This document shows, in pieces, positions 20,193 to 27,908 of a stretch of 28,145 nucleotides of DNA (position 1 is its first letter; every line of letters begins with the position of its first letter). The position numbers and the translations under genes are program-made. Origin of the DNA: a virus; IMG/VR virus record IMGVR_UViG_3300042010_000253, positions 1-28,145 of that record. The stretch is one strand, 5' to 3'. The notes under the pieces are model-generated. The model saw nothing but the letters and a program-made list of their open reading frames with translations, ran no database searches and was not told where the DNA came from.

Positions 20193-20513
20193 ATGAAAGA
20201 TGGCATTTACTATGTGGTATTTAGCAGCAATCAAAATGATGTTGGAAATGGCACCGTGGTAGTAAAAGACCACTCCGTTAATGGTGGGGACTATGGCTTT
20301 TGCTATCAGGGAGTAATTAAGGGTGACTCTTTAGCCTTACATGTTTTTCAACACGATCCTCAGGTACGAAACGTTTTTCAAGGTGTTAATGAGTACACTC
20401 TGAATCTGACCATCGTGGAATCTACTATCGGTTATGATTTGAAAGGTACCGTTGACGGGATGCCGGGCGCACATCTCGCAGTTCGTGCGAAACGTATTGG
20501 TGATTTAGTTTAA
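20193..20513 (+). CDS. GrlR-like regulator
   Basis: A 106-residue beta-rich protein beginning MKDGIYYVVFSSNQNDVGNG. The MKDGIY-x-V-x-F-x-SN start and the later GGDYGFCYQGV segment resemble GrlR, the negative regulator of the LEE type III secretion genes, which has a lipocalin-like fold. AAGGA lies before the ATG. Homologues occur in many enterobacteria and phages without LEE. It sits between Rz and a terminator, as an extra late gene. No partner GrlA is present in the window. The target is unknown; anti-activator activity is inferred from the family. Confidence 0.8.
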   Translation: MKDGIYYVVFSSNQNDVGNGTVVVKDHSVNGGDYGFCYQGVIKGDSLALHVFQHDPQVRNVFQGVNEYTLNLTIVESTIGYDLKGTVDGMPGAHLAVRAKRIGDLV

Positions 20514-20540
20514 TCCTTCCGGTATACCTAAATTTTTATG

Positions 20541-20567
20541 AAAGCCCTGCAAAAGCGGGGCTTTTTT
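20541..20567 (+). terminator. Terminator after the GrlR-like gene
   Basis: AAAGCCCTGC pairs with GCGGGGCTTT around AAAA (one G-U pair), followed by T-rich sequence. It ends the lysis/GrlR transcript in the absence of antitermination; with Q-modified polymerase it can be crossed. Confidence 0.85.
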
Positions 20568-20581
20568 ATTGGGAGAAAAAG

Positions 20582-20761
20582 ATGGATATGACTTTCGTGC
20601 TGGCTGCCTACGGCACAGCAGGCGTAACGCTGATGTTAATCGCTGGTGGATGGGTAACAGTAGGTGAGTATTTCAGGCGCAAGACGGCAGAGAAACAGGC
20701 CGAGATCGATGCTCTGGTTGAAAAACGGATAGCTGAGAAGCAAGCGCAAAATAACACTTAA
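20582..20761 (+). CDS. 59-residue membrane protein
   Basis: A short gene starting MDMTFVLAAYGTAG, with GGGAG seven bases before the ATG. One hydrophobic helix (about 4-27, with LMLIAGGWVTVG) is followed by a charged helix rich in Lys, Glu, Ala and Arg (RRKTAEKQAEIDALVEKR). The pattern resembles small phage membrane proteins near the lysis genes. Function unknown. It lies directly after the terminator hairpin. Confidence 0.68.
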   Translation: MDMTFVLAAYGTAGVTLMLIAGGWVTVGEYFRRKTAEKQAEIDALVEKRIAEKQAQNNT

Positions 20762-20925
20762 GACAATTTTCTTGGTAGGACTACCCCAGCGGGCGGTGGG
20801 GCGAATAACACCCGCAGCATAAGCATCAGTCAGGTTCCCGCTGGTGGCTTGTGCGGACAGCCGGAAAGACGGCATGCATTACAGAAGCCCTTCCACGCTG
20901 GAGGGGCTTCGATAATGCTACTGGC
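20762..20925. other. Short gap before the reverse gene
   Basis: No gene is visible. The right end has a short inverted repeat (GAAGCCC...GGGGCTTC) followed on the reverse side by the end of the DUF2000 gene, where it may end that transcript. Confidence 0.4.
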
Positions 20926-21342
20926 TTATTTGTATACAGAGAACTTTTTCGTCACTGGTAAAAGTGCTTCAGTGTCGCCGTAGACAGCAACGGCAATGAA
21001 CTCGAGGTCTTCTAATGAGGCAGCCTTTGTATCCTGAATTTGCTGCTCTGTTGATTGACCGAGCATGGTAGAGGTGAAAAAGTTATAGGTCAGACCGGCA
21101 TCTTTACATTTCTGAACCGCTGTACTGAGCTGATTGCTATTTTTCGCCTGAAGAATAACAACCGGATAGTGGCTGAGATAAGCGCGAAGACCTGAGGCAT
21201 CGTTGGAATAGACCTGAAAAACCCCGTCCTCGGCCTTTTGCATAATCCCGGCAGCCAAATGGCCCGTGGCGTTCATCAGTAGAGACGCATCCAAATTGCG
21301 GTTAACGATGATATAGAGCTTTTTCTGGTTGTCTTCGAACAT
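20926..21342 (-). CDS. DUF2000 family protein
   Basis: A 138-residue protein: YIIVNRNLDASLLMNATGHL, then PVVILQAKNSNQLSTAVQKC and LEFIAVAVYGDTEALLPVTKKFSVYK at the end. This fits DUF2000, a family with a Pth2 (peptidyl-tRNA hydrolase 2)-like fold; the N-terminal VNRNL and the C-terminal AVYG-x-x-x-x-L-x-x-x-T-KKFS are the clearest matches. AGGAG lies before the ATG. It runs opposite to the packaging genes and sits next to cos, a common cargo site. Substrate unknown. Confidence 0.78.
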   Translation of the reverse strand: MFEDNQKKLYIIVNRNLDASLLMNATGHLAAGIMQKAEDGVFQVYSNDASGLRAYLSHYPVVILQAKNSNQLSTAVQKCKDAGLTYNFFTSTMLGQSTEQQIQDTKAASLEDLEFIAVAVYGDTEALLPVTKKFSVYK

Positions 21343-21488
21343 TCTTTTCTCCTGTCACACTCATTAAAAGTCCTGAACGGAAAATTAGGACTGCTGAATT
21401 ATACCCATGAATAAAAAGAGAATTTTTGTTTGATGTCATTGATAACGATTGAATTTCTTGCGGGTCCTTTCTGGCGCTTTCGCCACCA

Positions 21489-21655
21489 CGGGGGCGCTAA
21501 CCCGCAAAGTATCGCTACATATGAAGTTTTTTGAGTTTTTTCCGTTTCCGTTCTTCTCCGCTCTAACTCACTGAAAAATATGAAAACACCCCCTAAAAAG
21601 AAAGGAAACGGGAAGGCACAAAAACGGCCTGTTTCGGCATTTTCGTTTCCTTTCT
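21489..21655 (+). other. Lambda-type cos site (cosN and cosB)
   Basis: The cosN region is probably CGGGGGCGCTAACCCGC (21489-21505), which lies where lambda has its GGGCGGCGACCT nick site before TCGCTA. The cosB part has the three gpNu1-binding repeats: R3 CGTTTCCGTTCTTC (21543-21556), R2 in reverse AGAAAGGAAACG (21599-21610) and R1 CGTTTCCTTTCT (21644-21655). Their order and spacing agree with lambda. Nu1 follows immediately. Confidence 0.85.
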
Positions 21656-21679
21656 CCTGAGTTGTGCAAGGAGTGAACA

Positions 21680-22228
21680 ATGGAGGTCAATAAAAAAGCA
21701 CTGGCCGATATTTTCGGCGTCAGCGTCCGCACAATTCAGAACTGGCAGGAGCAGGGCATGCCCGTTGCCCGTGGCGGCGGGAAGGGGAATGAGGTGCTTT
21801 ACGATACGGTGGCCGCTATCGCCTGGTATACCGAGCGCGATATCGCCATTGAAACCGAAAAGCTTAAACGGGAACTCGAAGAACTTCGCACGGTCAGTGA
21901 GGGCGAACCCGAACCGGGCACCATAGATTACGAGCGCTACCGGCTTATCAAGGCGCAGGCCACCGGGCAGGAACTTAAAAATGCCCGGGACAGCCGGGAG
22001 GTGGTGGACACCGCCTTCTGTACCTTTGCCATGAGCAAAATCGCGGGGGAGATCGCCTCCGTTCTCGATGCCATGCCGCTGGCCATTCAGCGACGCTATC
22101 CCGGCATGGATGAACGCCACACAGAATTTCTGAAAGCCGAAATTGCCCGGACGATGAATATCGCTGCCGGCGTTGGCCGAAAACTACCTGAATATCTGGA
22201 TGAATATCTCCGCCTCACAGATGGATGA
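21680..22228 (+). CDS. Terminase small subunit (Nu1)
   Basis: A 182-residue protein with a winged HTH at the N-terminus (MEVNKKALADIFGVSVRTIQ, then NWQEQGMPVARGGGKGNE) almost identical to lambda Nu1, followed by the ELKNARDS...FCTFAMSKIAGEIAS dimerisation and gpA-binding part. It binds the cosB repeats just upstream and sets up packaging. AAGGAG lies before the ATG. Its end overlaps the A gene by 29 bases. Confidence 0.95.
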   Translation: MEVNKKALADIFGVSVRTIQNWQEQGMPVARGGGKGNEVLYDTVAAIAWYTERDIAIETEKLKRELEELRTVSEGEPEPGTIDYERYRLIKAQATGQELKNARDSREVVDTAFCTFAMSKIAGEIASVLDAMPLAIQRRYPGMDERHTEFLKAEIARTMNIAAGVGRKLPEYLDEYLRLTDG

Positions 22229-24101
22229 AATGATCCGCGCGGTTAACGCCGGATTAAGCAGTTTGATCCGGCCCGTTCCCGTTTCAGCGGTGGAATGGGC
22301 GGACAACGAATATTACCTGCCAAAAGAATCCTCCTATCAGGAGGGGAAGTGGGTCACGCTGCCCTTTCAGCGCGCCATTATGAACAGCATGGGGTCAGAT
22401 CAAATCCGCGTGGTGAACGTAATCAAATCCGCGCGCGTGGGCTACTCCAAAATGCTGCTGGCCGTCTTCGCCTATATGACGGAGCACAAGAAGCGCAACC
22501 AGCTGTTGTTTCTGCCGACCGACTCGGATGCCGAAAACTTCATGAAATCGCATGTCGAGCCGACCATCCGGGACGTGCCACGCCTGCTGGCACTGGCACC
22601 CTGGTACGGCAAAAAACACCGCGACAACACGCTGGCCATGAAGCGCTACAGTCACGGCAAAATTTTCTGGTGCCTGGGCGGCAAGGCCGCGAAGAACTAC
22701 CGCGAAAAATCGGTGGACGTGGTGGGGTATGACGAGCTGGCGTCTTTTGATAACGATATTGAAAAAGAAGGCTCCCCGACGTTCCTGGGCGACAAGCGTA
22801 TCGAAGGATCGATCTGGCGTAAGTCCATACGCGGCTCCACCCCCAAAATCAGGGGAACATGCCAGATTGAGCGCGCGGCCGGCGAGTCGGAGCTTTTTAT
22901 GCGCTTTCACGTGGCCTGCCCGCACTGCGGCGAAGAGCAGTTTCTGAAGTTCGGAGACAAGCAGACGCCGTTTGGTCTGAAGTGGAATCCCGGTGAGCCG
23001 GACAGCGTGTTTTATCTCTGTGAGCATAATGCCTGTGTGATACGCCAGCCCGAGCTTGATTTTACTCACGCCCGCTATATCTGTGAGCGGTCCGGCGTCT
23101 GGACCCGCGACGGGCTGGAATGGTTCGCGGCGGGCGGTGAGATGATACCGCCGCCGGAAAGCGTGACGTTCCATATCTGGACGGCCTACAGCCCGTTCAC
23201 CACATGGGGGCAGATAGTCCGTGACTGGATAAAAACTAAAGGCGATATCGGCAAGCAAAAAACCTTCGTAAACACTACCCTGGGGGAGACCTGGGAAGAG
23301 GCCGCCGGCGAACAGCTGGATCATGAAGTGCTGCTGGCGCGCCGGGAGGCGTATCCGGCGCAGGTTCCGCCCGGTGCGGTTTACCTGACAGGCGGCATCG
23401 ATTCCCAGACCAGCGGGCGCTATGAGTGCTACATCTGGGGCTGGGGAGACGGGGAGGAGGCCTGGCTGATCGACAAGATTATTATTCTGGGCCGCATCGA
23501 TGACGAAGAGACGCTGCGGCGCGTGGATGACGTGATCCGTCGTCAGTACCGGCGCGCCGACGGGACGCTCCTGGGCGTCAGCCGCTGGGCGTGGGATACC
23601 GGCGGTATCGATCCGGATATTGTTTACCGCCGCTCGCTGAAACTCGGTCCGCTCTGGGTCATCCCCATCAAGGGGGCCAGTAAGTACGGCGGTCCGGTGG
23701 CAGACATGCCCCGCACGCGGAACAAGCAGCGCGTCTACCTCACGATGGTGGGCACCGATACCGCCAAAGACCTGATTCACCAGCGCCTGCAGCTGGAAGA
23801 AGGCCCCGGCTCAGTGCATTTTCCGCTTGATGATGACCTGTTTGGCGAAACCGAGGCAAAGCAGCTCACCGCCGAGGTGCTGGTGCCAAAGCCGCTTAAC
23901 GGGCGGGTGGTCTACCGCTGGGACAATCAGGGACGCCGCAACGAAACACTCGACTGCTTCGTGTATGCCCTCGCCGCGCTGCGCATCAGCATCAGCCGAT
24001 TCCAGGTGAATCTGGAGCGCCTCAGCGAACAGCAGTCACAACCGCAAAAAAATACCGCCATATCGCTTACCGAAATGGCGCGTCAGTTAGGAAGCCCGTA
24101 A
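22200..24101 (+). CDS. Terminase large subunit (gpA)
   Basis: A 633-residue packaging motor. The N-terminal ATPase has the Walker-type KSARVGYSK (76-84) and the Walker B region VVGYDE with E179, at the same positions as lambda gpA; it also has the cys-rich CPHCGEEQ and CEHNACVI segments. The nuclease part begins GGIDSQ (about 400) and includes WDTGGIDP later. It ends with ALAALRISISRFQ. I start at the MNISASQ ATG, as in lambda, rather than the earlier in-frame ATG. It cuts cosN and drives DNA into the prohead. Confidence 0.95.
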   Translation: MNISASQMDEMIRAVNAGLSSLIRPVPVSAVEWADNEYYLPKESSYQEGKWVTLPFQRAIMNSMGSDQIRVVNVIKSARVGYSKMLLAVFAYMTEHKKRNQLLFLPTDSDAENFMKSHVEPTIRDVPRLLALAPWYGKKHRDNTLAMKRYSHGKIFWCLGGKAAKNYREKSVDVVGYDELASFDNDIEKEGSPTFLGDKRIEGSIWRKSIRGSTPKIRGTCQIERAAGESELFMRFHVACPHCGEEQFLKFGDKQTPFGLKWNPGEPDSVFYLCEHNACVIRQPELDFTHARYICERSGVWTRDGLEWFAAGGEMIPPPESVTFHIWTAYSPFTTWGQIVRDWIKTKGDIGKQKTFVNTTLGETWEEAAGEQLDHEVLLARREAYPAQVPPGAVYLTGGIDSQTSGRYECYIWGWGDGEEAWLIDKIIILGRIDDEETLRRVDDVIRRQYRRADGTLLGVSRWAWDTGGIDPDIVYRRSLKLGPLWVIPIKGASKYGGPVADMPRTRNKQRVYLTMVGTDTAKDLIHQRLQLEEGPGSVHFPLDDDLFGETEAKQLTAEVLVPKPLNGRVVYRWDNQGRRNETLDCFVYALAALRISISRFQVNLERLSEQQSQPQKNTAISLTEMARQLGSP

Positions 24102-24334
24102 TGACAGACAGAATCACACTGCTTAAACGGCTGAAAGAGGCCGAGGATGCGCTGCATCAGTTGATGATCGGCAAGGCCGCCGTCTCGTTGTCGCGCGGCG
24201 ATGCCGGCGGTAATAACCGATCCTACCAGTACGCTCAGGCGGATATTCCGCGTCTTGAGCGCTACATCAGCCAGCTAAAATCCCGGCTGGGTCTGTACAG
24301 TGGTCGAAGCCGGCCCGCAGGAGTCCGGTTATGA
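24101..24334 (+). CDS. Head-tail joining protein gpW
   Basis: A 77-residue protein with the gpW pattern: LLKRLKEAEDALHQLMIGKA, a short strand turn, then ADIPRLERYISQLKSRLG. Lambda gpW is 68 residues and closes the portal so that tails can attach. The start overlaps the gpA stop (TAATG), and its end overlaps the portal by four bases. Confidence 0.9.
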   Translation: MTDRITLLKRLKEAEDALHQLMIGKAAVSLSRGDAGGNNRSYQYAQADIPRLERYISQLKSRLGLYSGRSRPAGVRL

Positions 24335-25920
24335 CGCCGCAGCTGGTATGCGCCGACGGTATTACCCCGCTGAAACGCGAGGCGGCCTATAACGGTGCCG
24401 GGCCGGGCTTCGGCGGCCAGCTGGAGGGCTGGCGTGCGCCGCTGCAAAGTCCCGATGCGGCCCTGCTGCCGACGTTTTACCGGGGCAACGCCCGGGCGGA
24501 TGACCTGGTGCGTAATAACGGCATCGCCTCGAACGCGGTGCAGCTGCATCAGGATCACGTTGTCGGCAACCTCTTTAAACTGAGTTACCGCCCGAACTAT
24601 CGCTATCTGGGCATCAGCCGGGAGGACGCGCGGGCGATGGCAAAGGACGTGGAGGCCGCCTGGTCGGAATACGCCGAAGATCCACACTGCCTGATTGACG
24701 TGGAGCGCCGGCGCACCTTCACAATGATGATCCGTGAGGGCGTGGCCACGCATGCGTTCAACGGCGAAGCCTGCGTCCAGCCGGTCTGGGAGGCATCACC
24801 GGGAAGTCTGTTCCGCACCTGTTTTAAAATGGTCAGCCCGAAGCGCATCCGTAATCCAGGCCGCGGGGCCGATACGCCGCAGCGCCGCGCGGGGGTGGAA
24901 ATTAACCGTAACGGCGCGCCGGTGGGGTACTGGCTCGAAGAAGACAGCTACCCGAACCGGGGAACAGGAAAATGCCGGCGCATTCCGGCACGCCTGAGCA
25001 ACGGGCGTCCGGCGTTTATCCATATTTTCGAACCACTGGAAGACGGCCAGACCCGCGGGGATAACATTTTCTACAGCGTGCTGGAGCGGCTCAAAATGCT
25101 CGACACGCTACAGCAGACCCAGCTGCAGTCGGCGGTGGTACAGGCCATGTACGCCGCCACGATTGAGAGCGAGCTGGATACGGAAAAAGCCCTTGAATAT
25201 ATCGGCGGCGCGGATGTTAACGACCCTGAAAATCCACTCAATAAAATGATCGCCCACAGCATCGCCTATTACCAGGGAGCCAACATACGCCTGGGTGGCG
25301 TGCGGGTACCGCATCTTAAAGCGGGCGACTCCCTGAAACTGCAGACCGGCCGCAGCGCGGATAACGGCTTCTCGGCGCTGGAGGCGTCCATCCTGCGCCA
25401 TATTGCTGCCGGTACAGGCGTGTCCTACGAGGAGTTGTCCCGCGACTACAGCCGCGTGAGCTATTCCAGCGCACGGGCCAGCGCCAACGTCAGCTGGCGC
25501 TTTTACATGGGCCGTCGCCGGTTTATCGCCGCGCGGCAGGCCTCGCAGATGTTCGCCTGCTGGTTCGAGGAAGCGGTTGCCCGCGGCATCATCATGCTGC
25601 CGGCCAGCGCCCGTTACGCTTTTCATGAGGCGCGGAACGCATGGACCAATGCGCTGTGGATCGGGGCCGGACGAATGGCTATCGACGGCCTGAAAGAAGT
25701 GCAGGAGAGCGCCATGCGCATTACCGCCGGATTAAGTACCTTCCAGCATGAGCTGGCCCTGCAGGGGCTGGATTATGAGGAGGTGTTTGAGCAGCAGGAA
25801 TTTGAAATCACCCGCCGCCGGCAACTGGGGCTCAGCGATCCGGACTGGGCGGTCACCGCGCCTTCCGATACGAGAGAGCCGGACAACAAACGAGGAAAAA
25901 ACAACGATGAGCTGGACTAA
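24331..25920 (+). CDS. Portal protein (gpB, lambda family)
   Basis: A 529-residue portal. It contains the SNAVQLHQDHVVGNLFKLSYRP, EGVATHAFNGEACVQPVWE, RGDNIFYSVLERLKMLD and SYSSARASANVSWRFY segments typical of the lambda portal family (Phage_portal_2). It forms the dodecameric ring through which DNA passes. Start overlaps gpW by four bases; its end overlaps the protease gene by 14 bases. Lambda gpB is 533 residues, so it is full length. Confidence 0.94.
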   Translation: MTPQLVCADGITPLKREAAYNGAGPGFGGQLEGWRAPLQSPDAALLPTFYRGNARADDLVRNNGIASNAVQLHQDHVVGNLFKLSYRPNYRYLGISREDARAMAKDVEAAWSEYAEDPHCLIDVERRRTFTMMIREGVATHAFNGEACVQPVWEASPGSLFRTCFKMVSPKRIRNPGRGADTPQRRAGVEINRNGAPVGYWLEEDSYPNRGTGKCRRIPARLSNGRPAFIHIFEPLEDGQTRGDNIFYSVLERLKMLDTLQQTQLQSAVVQAMYAATIESELDTEKALEYIGGADVNDPENPLNKMIAHSIAYYQGANIRLGGVRVPHLKAGDSLKLQTGRSADNGFSALEASILRHIAAGTGVSYEELSRDYSRVSYSSARASANVSWRFYMGRRRFIAARQASQMFACWFEEAVARGIIMLPASARYAFHEARNAWTNALWIGAGRMAIDGLKEVQESAMRITAGLSTFQHELALQGLDYEEVFEQQEFEITRRRQLGLSDPDWAVTAPSDTREPDNKRGKNNDELD

Positions 25921-26785
25921 TTATCCGCACCTCGCCGCCCGCGTCCTTAACCAGCCGTTAATGATGGATCCCGCCTGGGCACAGGGGTTTTTCAACACGC
26001 TGGGCGAACGGCTGAGGGCGACGGCGGCGAAGGACGCCGCTGCGGCAGAGGGACTTTCGCCGCAGGGAGCCTGGAGCAGCAGCCCTGAGCGGGAAGCGCG
26101 GCCTTACCGGGTGGAGCAGGGCATTGCGGTGATCGGCGTCACCGGCACGCTGGTCCACAAGTTCGGCTATATGAAGCCGCTGTGCGGCATGACGGGTTAC
26201 GACGGCATTGTCGCCCGCATAAATATGGCCATCGGGGATCCGGACGTGAAAGGGGTGCTGCTGGATATCGACTCTCCCGGAGGGGAGGTGTCGGGGGCGT
26301 TTGATACGGCAGACCTCATTGCCCGCATGGGGAAAGTTAAGCCTGTCTGGGCGCTGTCGGGGGATACGGCAACGTCAGCGGCCTATCTGCTGGCATCGGC
26401 CTGCAGCCGCCGGCTGATCACCCAGACCGGTACGGTGGGCTCTGTCGGCGTGGTGGTGGCTCACCGTAGTGTTGAAAAGAAACTCCAGGATGAAGGGGTG
26501 GAAATCACGCTTATACACGCAGGTTCTCACAAGGTGGACGGCAACCCTTATGAGGCGCTGCCGGACGAGGTACGCAAAGACATTCAGGCACGGATCGATG
26601 AGACGCGCATGATGTTTGCGCAGAAGGTCAGTGATAACACAGGCCTGTCGCTGAAGACTGTACTGGGCACAGAGGCCAGAACATTTGACGGCGAAGAGGC
26701 GGTCAGGCTGGGCCTGGCGGATGAAGTAATTAATTACGCGGATGCGGTGGCCATTAACGGAACCTGGGTAACAATTGAAGGATGA
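25907..26785 (+). CDS. Capsid maturation protease gpC, lacking scaffold part
   Basis: A 292-residue S49 (SppA-like) protease: FGYMKPLCGMTGYDGI, the LLDIDSPGGEVSG segment, the nucleophile region TATSAAYLLASA, TGTVGSVGVVVAH and SHKVDGNPYEALPDE are all present as in lambda gpC. Lambda C is 439 residues; the part after about residue 290, which overlaps the scaffold Nu3, is missing. The frame ends in ADAVAINGTWVTIEG and a tail-fibre gene follows, not a scaffold or capsid gene. A deletion that replaced the end is likely. The start has AGGA upstream. Confidence 0.88.
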   Translation: MSWTNYPHLAARVLNQPLMMDPAWAQGFFNTLGERLRATAAKDAAAAEGLSPQGAWSSSPEREARPYRVEQGIAVIGVTGTLVHKFGYMKPLCGMTGYDGIVARINMAIGDPDVKGVLLDIDSPGGEVSGAFDTADLIARMGKVKPVWALSGDTATSAAYLLASACSRRLITQTGTVGSVGVVVAHRSVEKKLQDEGVEITLIHAGSHKVDGNPYEALPDEVRKDIQARIDETRMMFAQKVSDNTGLSLKTVLGTEARTFDGEEAVRLGLADEVINYADAVAINGTWVTIEG

Positions 26786-26795
26786 AGTATGAAGT

Positions 26796-27305
26796 ATGAA
26801 TTTTAAAAATTTTCAACTTTACGAACCCGAGCAAAAATTAGCTCCCGGCGTACTTTATTTAAAAGATGAAAAGGGTAGCGACTGGTATGAGATACAGAAA
26901 AAATTCGCTGCTGAAACGCTTAAGGTCGCATACGATTCAGAAGGATATATATTATCGTCAAGTTATGATGTCTCGATGTTGTGGCCTGTTGGATTGTCCG
27001 TAGCAGAAATACCGGTTGAAGAAATACCCTCAGATTTCAAAACATCAGGTAAATGGTGCTTCCAGAATGGAAAAATTTTTCCAGTTGCGGAAGATCCTGT
27101 GGCCACCGCGGAAGCAGAAAAATCCCATCTAATGTTGAAAGCGGCTGAGAAAATTGCCCCCTTACAGGATGCGGTTGATTTAGGCATAGCAACTGGGGAA
27201 GAAATTGAGCGTCTTAAGGTCTGGAAAACATTCAGGGTGGAGCTAAGTCGAGTGGACGCAACCACAGCGCCGCACATCAAAATGCCGACGCTGCCCGCAT
27301 TATGA
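26796..27305 (+). CDS. Tail fibre assembly protein (Tfa)
   Basis: A 169-residue protein of the Caudo_TAP type: an N-terminal YEPEQKLAPGVLYLKDEKG part, a central WYEIQKKFAAETLKVAYD, then IPSDFKTSGKWCFQNGKI and a C-terminal helical EIERLKVWKTFRVELSRV followed by the typical end. Tfa proteins help fold tail fibres. It is more AT-rich than the head genes and normally follows a fibre gene; none is present here. It starts ten bases after the protease stop, so the neighbourhood comes from a rearrangement. Confidence 0.87.
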   Translation: MNFKNFQLYEPEQKLAPGVLYLKDEKGSDWYEIQKKFAAETLKVAYDSEGYILSSSYDVSMLWPVGLSVAEIPVEEIPSDFKTSGKWCFQNGKIFPVAEDPVATAEAEKSHLMLKAAEKIAPLQDAVDLGIATGEEIERLKVWKTFRVELSRVDATTAPHIKMPTLPAL

Positions 27306-27410
27306 TTATTTCTTCCTGAATTCTTTCTTCACATCCATCCAAAGCAAAGGCACGGTGGCAATCAAAGCTGTAACAGTGATGACGGCTACCGCCACAAGCA
27401 TCCATTTCAT
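27306..27410 (-). CDS. 34-residue membrane peptide
   Basis: A very short reverse-strand gene reading MKWMLVAVAVITVTALIATV, then PLLWMDVKKEFRKK. It has AGGAG with eight bases of spacing to the ATG, one hydrophobic helix and a positively charged tail. The pattern is that of small membrane toxins or stress peptides, but the class cannot be told from sequence. It ends one base after the Tfa stop, convergent with it. Confidence 0.5.
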   Translation of the reverse strand: MKWMLVAVAVITVTALIATVPLLWMDVKKEFRKK

Positions 27411-27540
27411 AATCACTCCTGAGTTAAAAAGCCTTTATTCGTCACGTTGGACCAAGGCCGAAAGGAAAACCAAGAAGGCGCAATAACATCATGGTTATGT
27501 GACTTAACTCAAATCGGTTTCGCAGATCAATATGCCAGGA

Positions 27541-27608
27541 ATTGATCGCTACCAGCGATCAATCTGCACAGTTCTGAAATATCACCGCCCACGCCGGGCG
27601 GTTTTTTT
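27541..27608 (+). terminator. Inverted repeat and terminator before the sheath fragment
   Basis: A perfect hairpin, ATTGATCGCT-ACC-AGCGATCAAT (27541-27563), is followed by an intrinsic terminator, ACCGCCC-ACGCC-GGGCGGT with T7 (27584-27608). Both are close to the start of the tail fragment. Confidence 0.8.
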
Positions 27609-27619
27609 ATGGAGAAAAT

Positions 27620-27898
27620 ATGGACCTTCACGGTGTACGCACGAAGGAAAAAGACAGCGCCACAAAGGCTGTCACGAACGTCAATCTGTCCGTTATCGGC
27701 CTGGTGGGGACAGCACCGGATGCGGAGCAGGGCACGGCGGCCAGCCTGATTACCGGCAGCGTGCTGGCTGACAATGCCCTGACGTTTACCGCGACCAGTC
27801 CCGGTACCGGTGGCAATAAGCTGAAAGTGGTGATGGTGGCGGGGGAACCGACAGTAGCAACGGATGAAAACGAGGCCACGGGAGCCGGTGGTGCATGA
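27620..27898 (+). pseudogene. Tail sheath N-terminal fragment
   Basis: The first 70 residues (MDLHGVRTKEKDSATKAVTN, then VNLSVIGLVGTAPDAEQGT, LADNALTFTATSPGTGGNKL) look like the start of contractile-tail sheath proteins. Such proteins run to 380-480 residues; this one stops after 92, ending in ENEATGAGGA, which reads like the end of another gene. GGAG precedes the ATG. A deletion inside the tail genes is the likely cause. Confidence 0.68.
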
Positions 27899-27908
27899 GG
27901 AGGTGACC

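Noticed and set aside
22395-23780. A 461-residue open frame on the reverse strand
   Set aside because: It lies fully opposite the terminase large subunit, has no ribosome site and is explained by high GC codon use of the forward gene.
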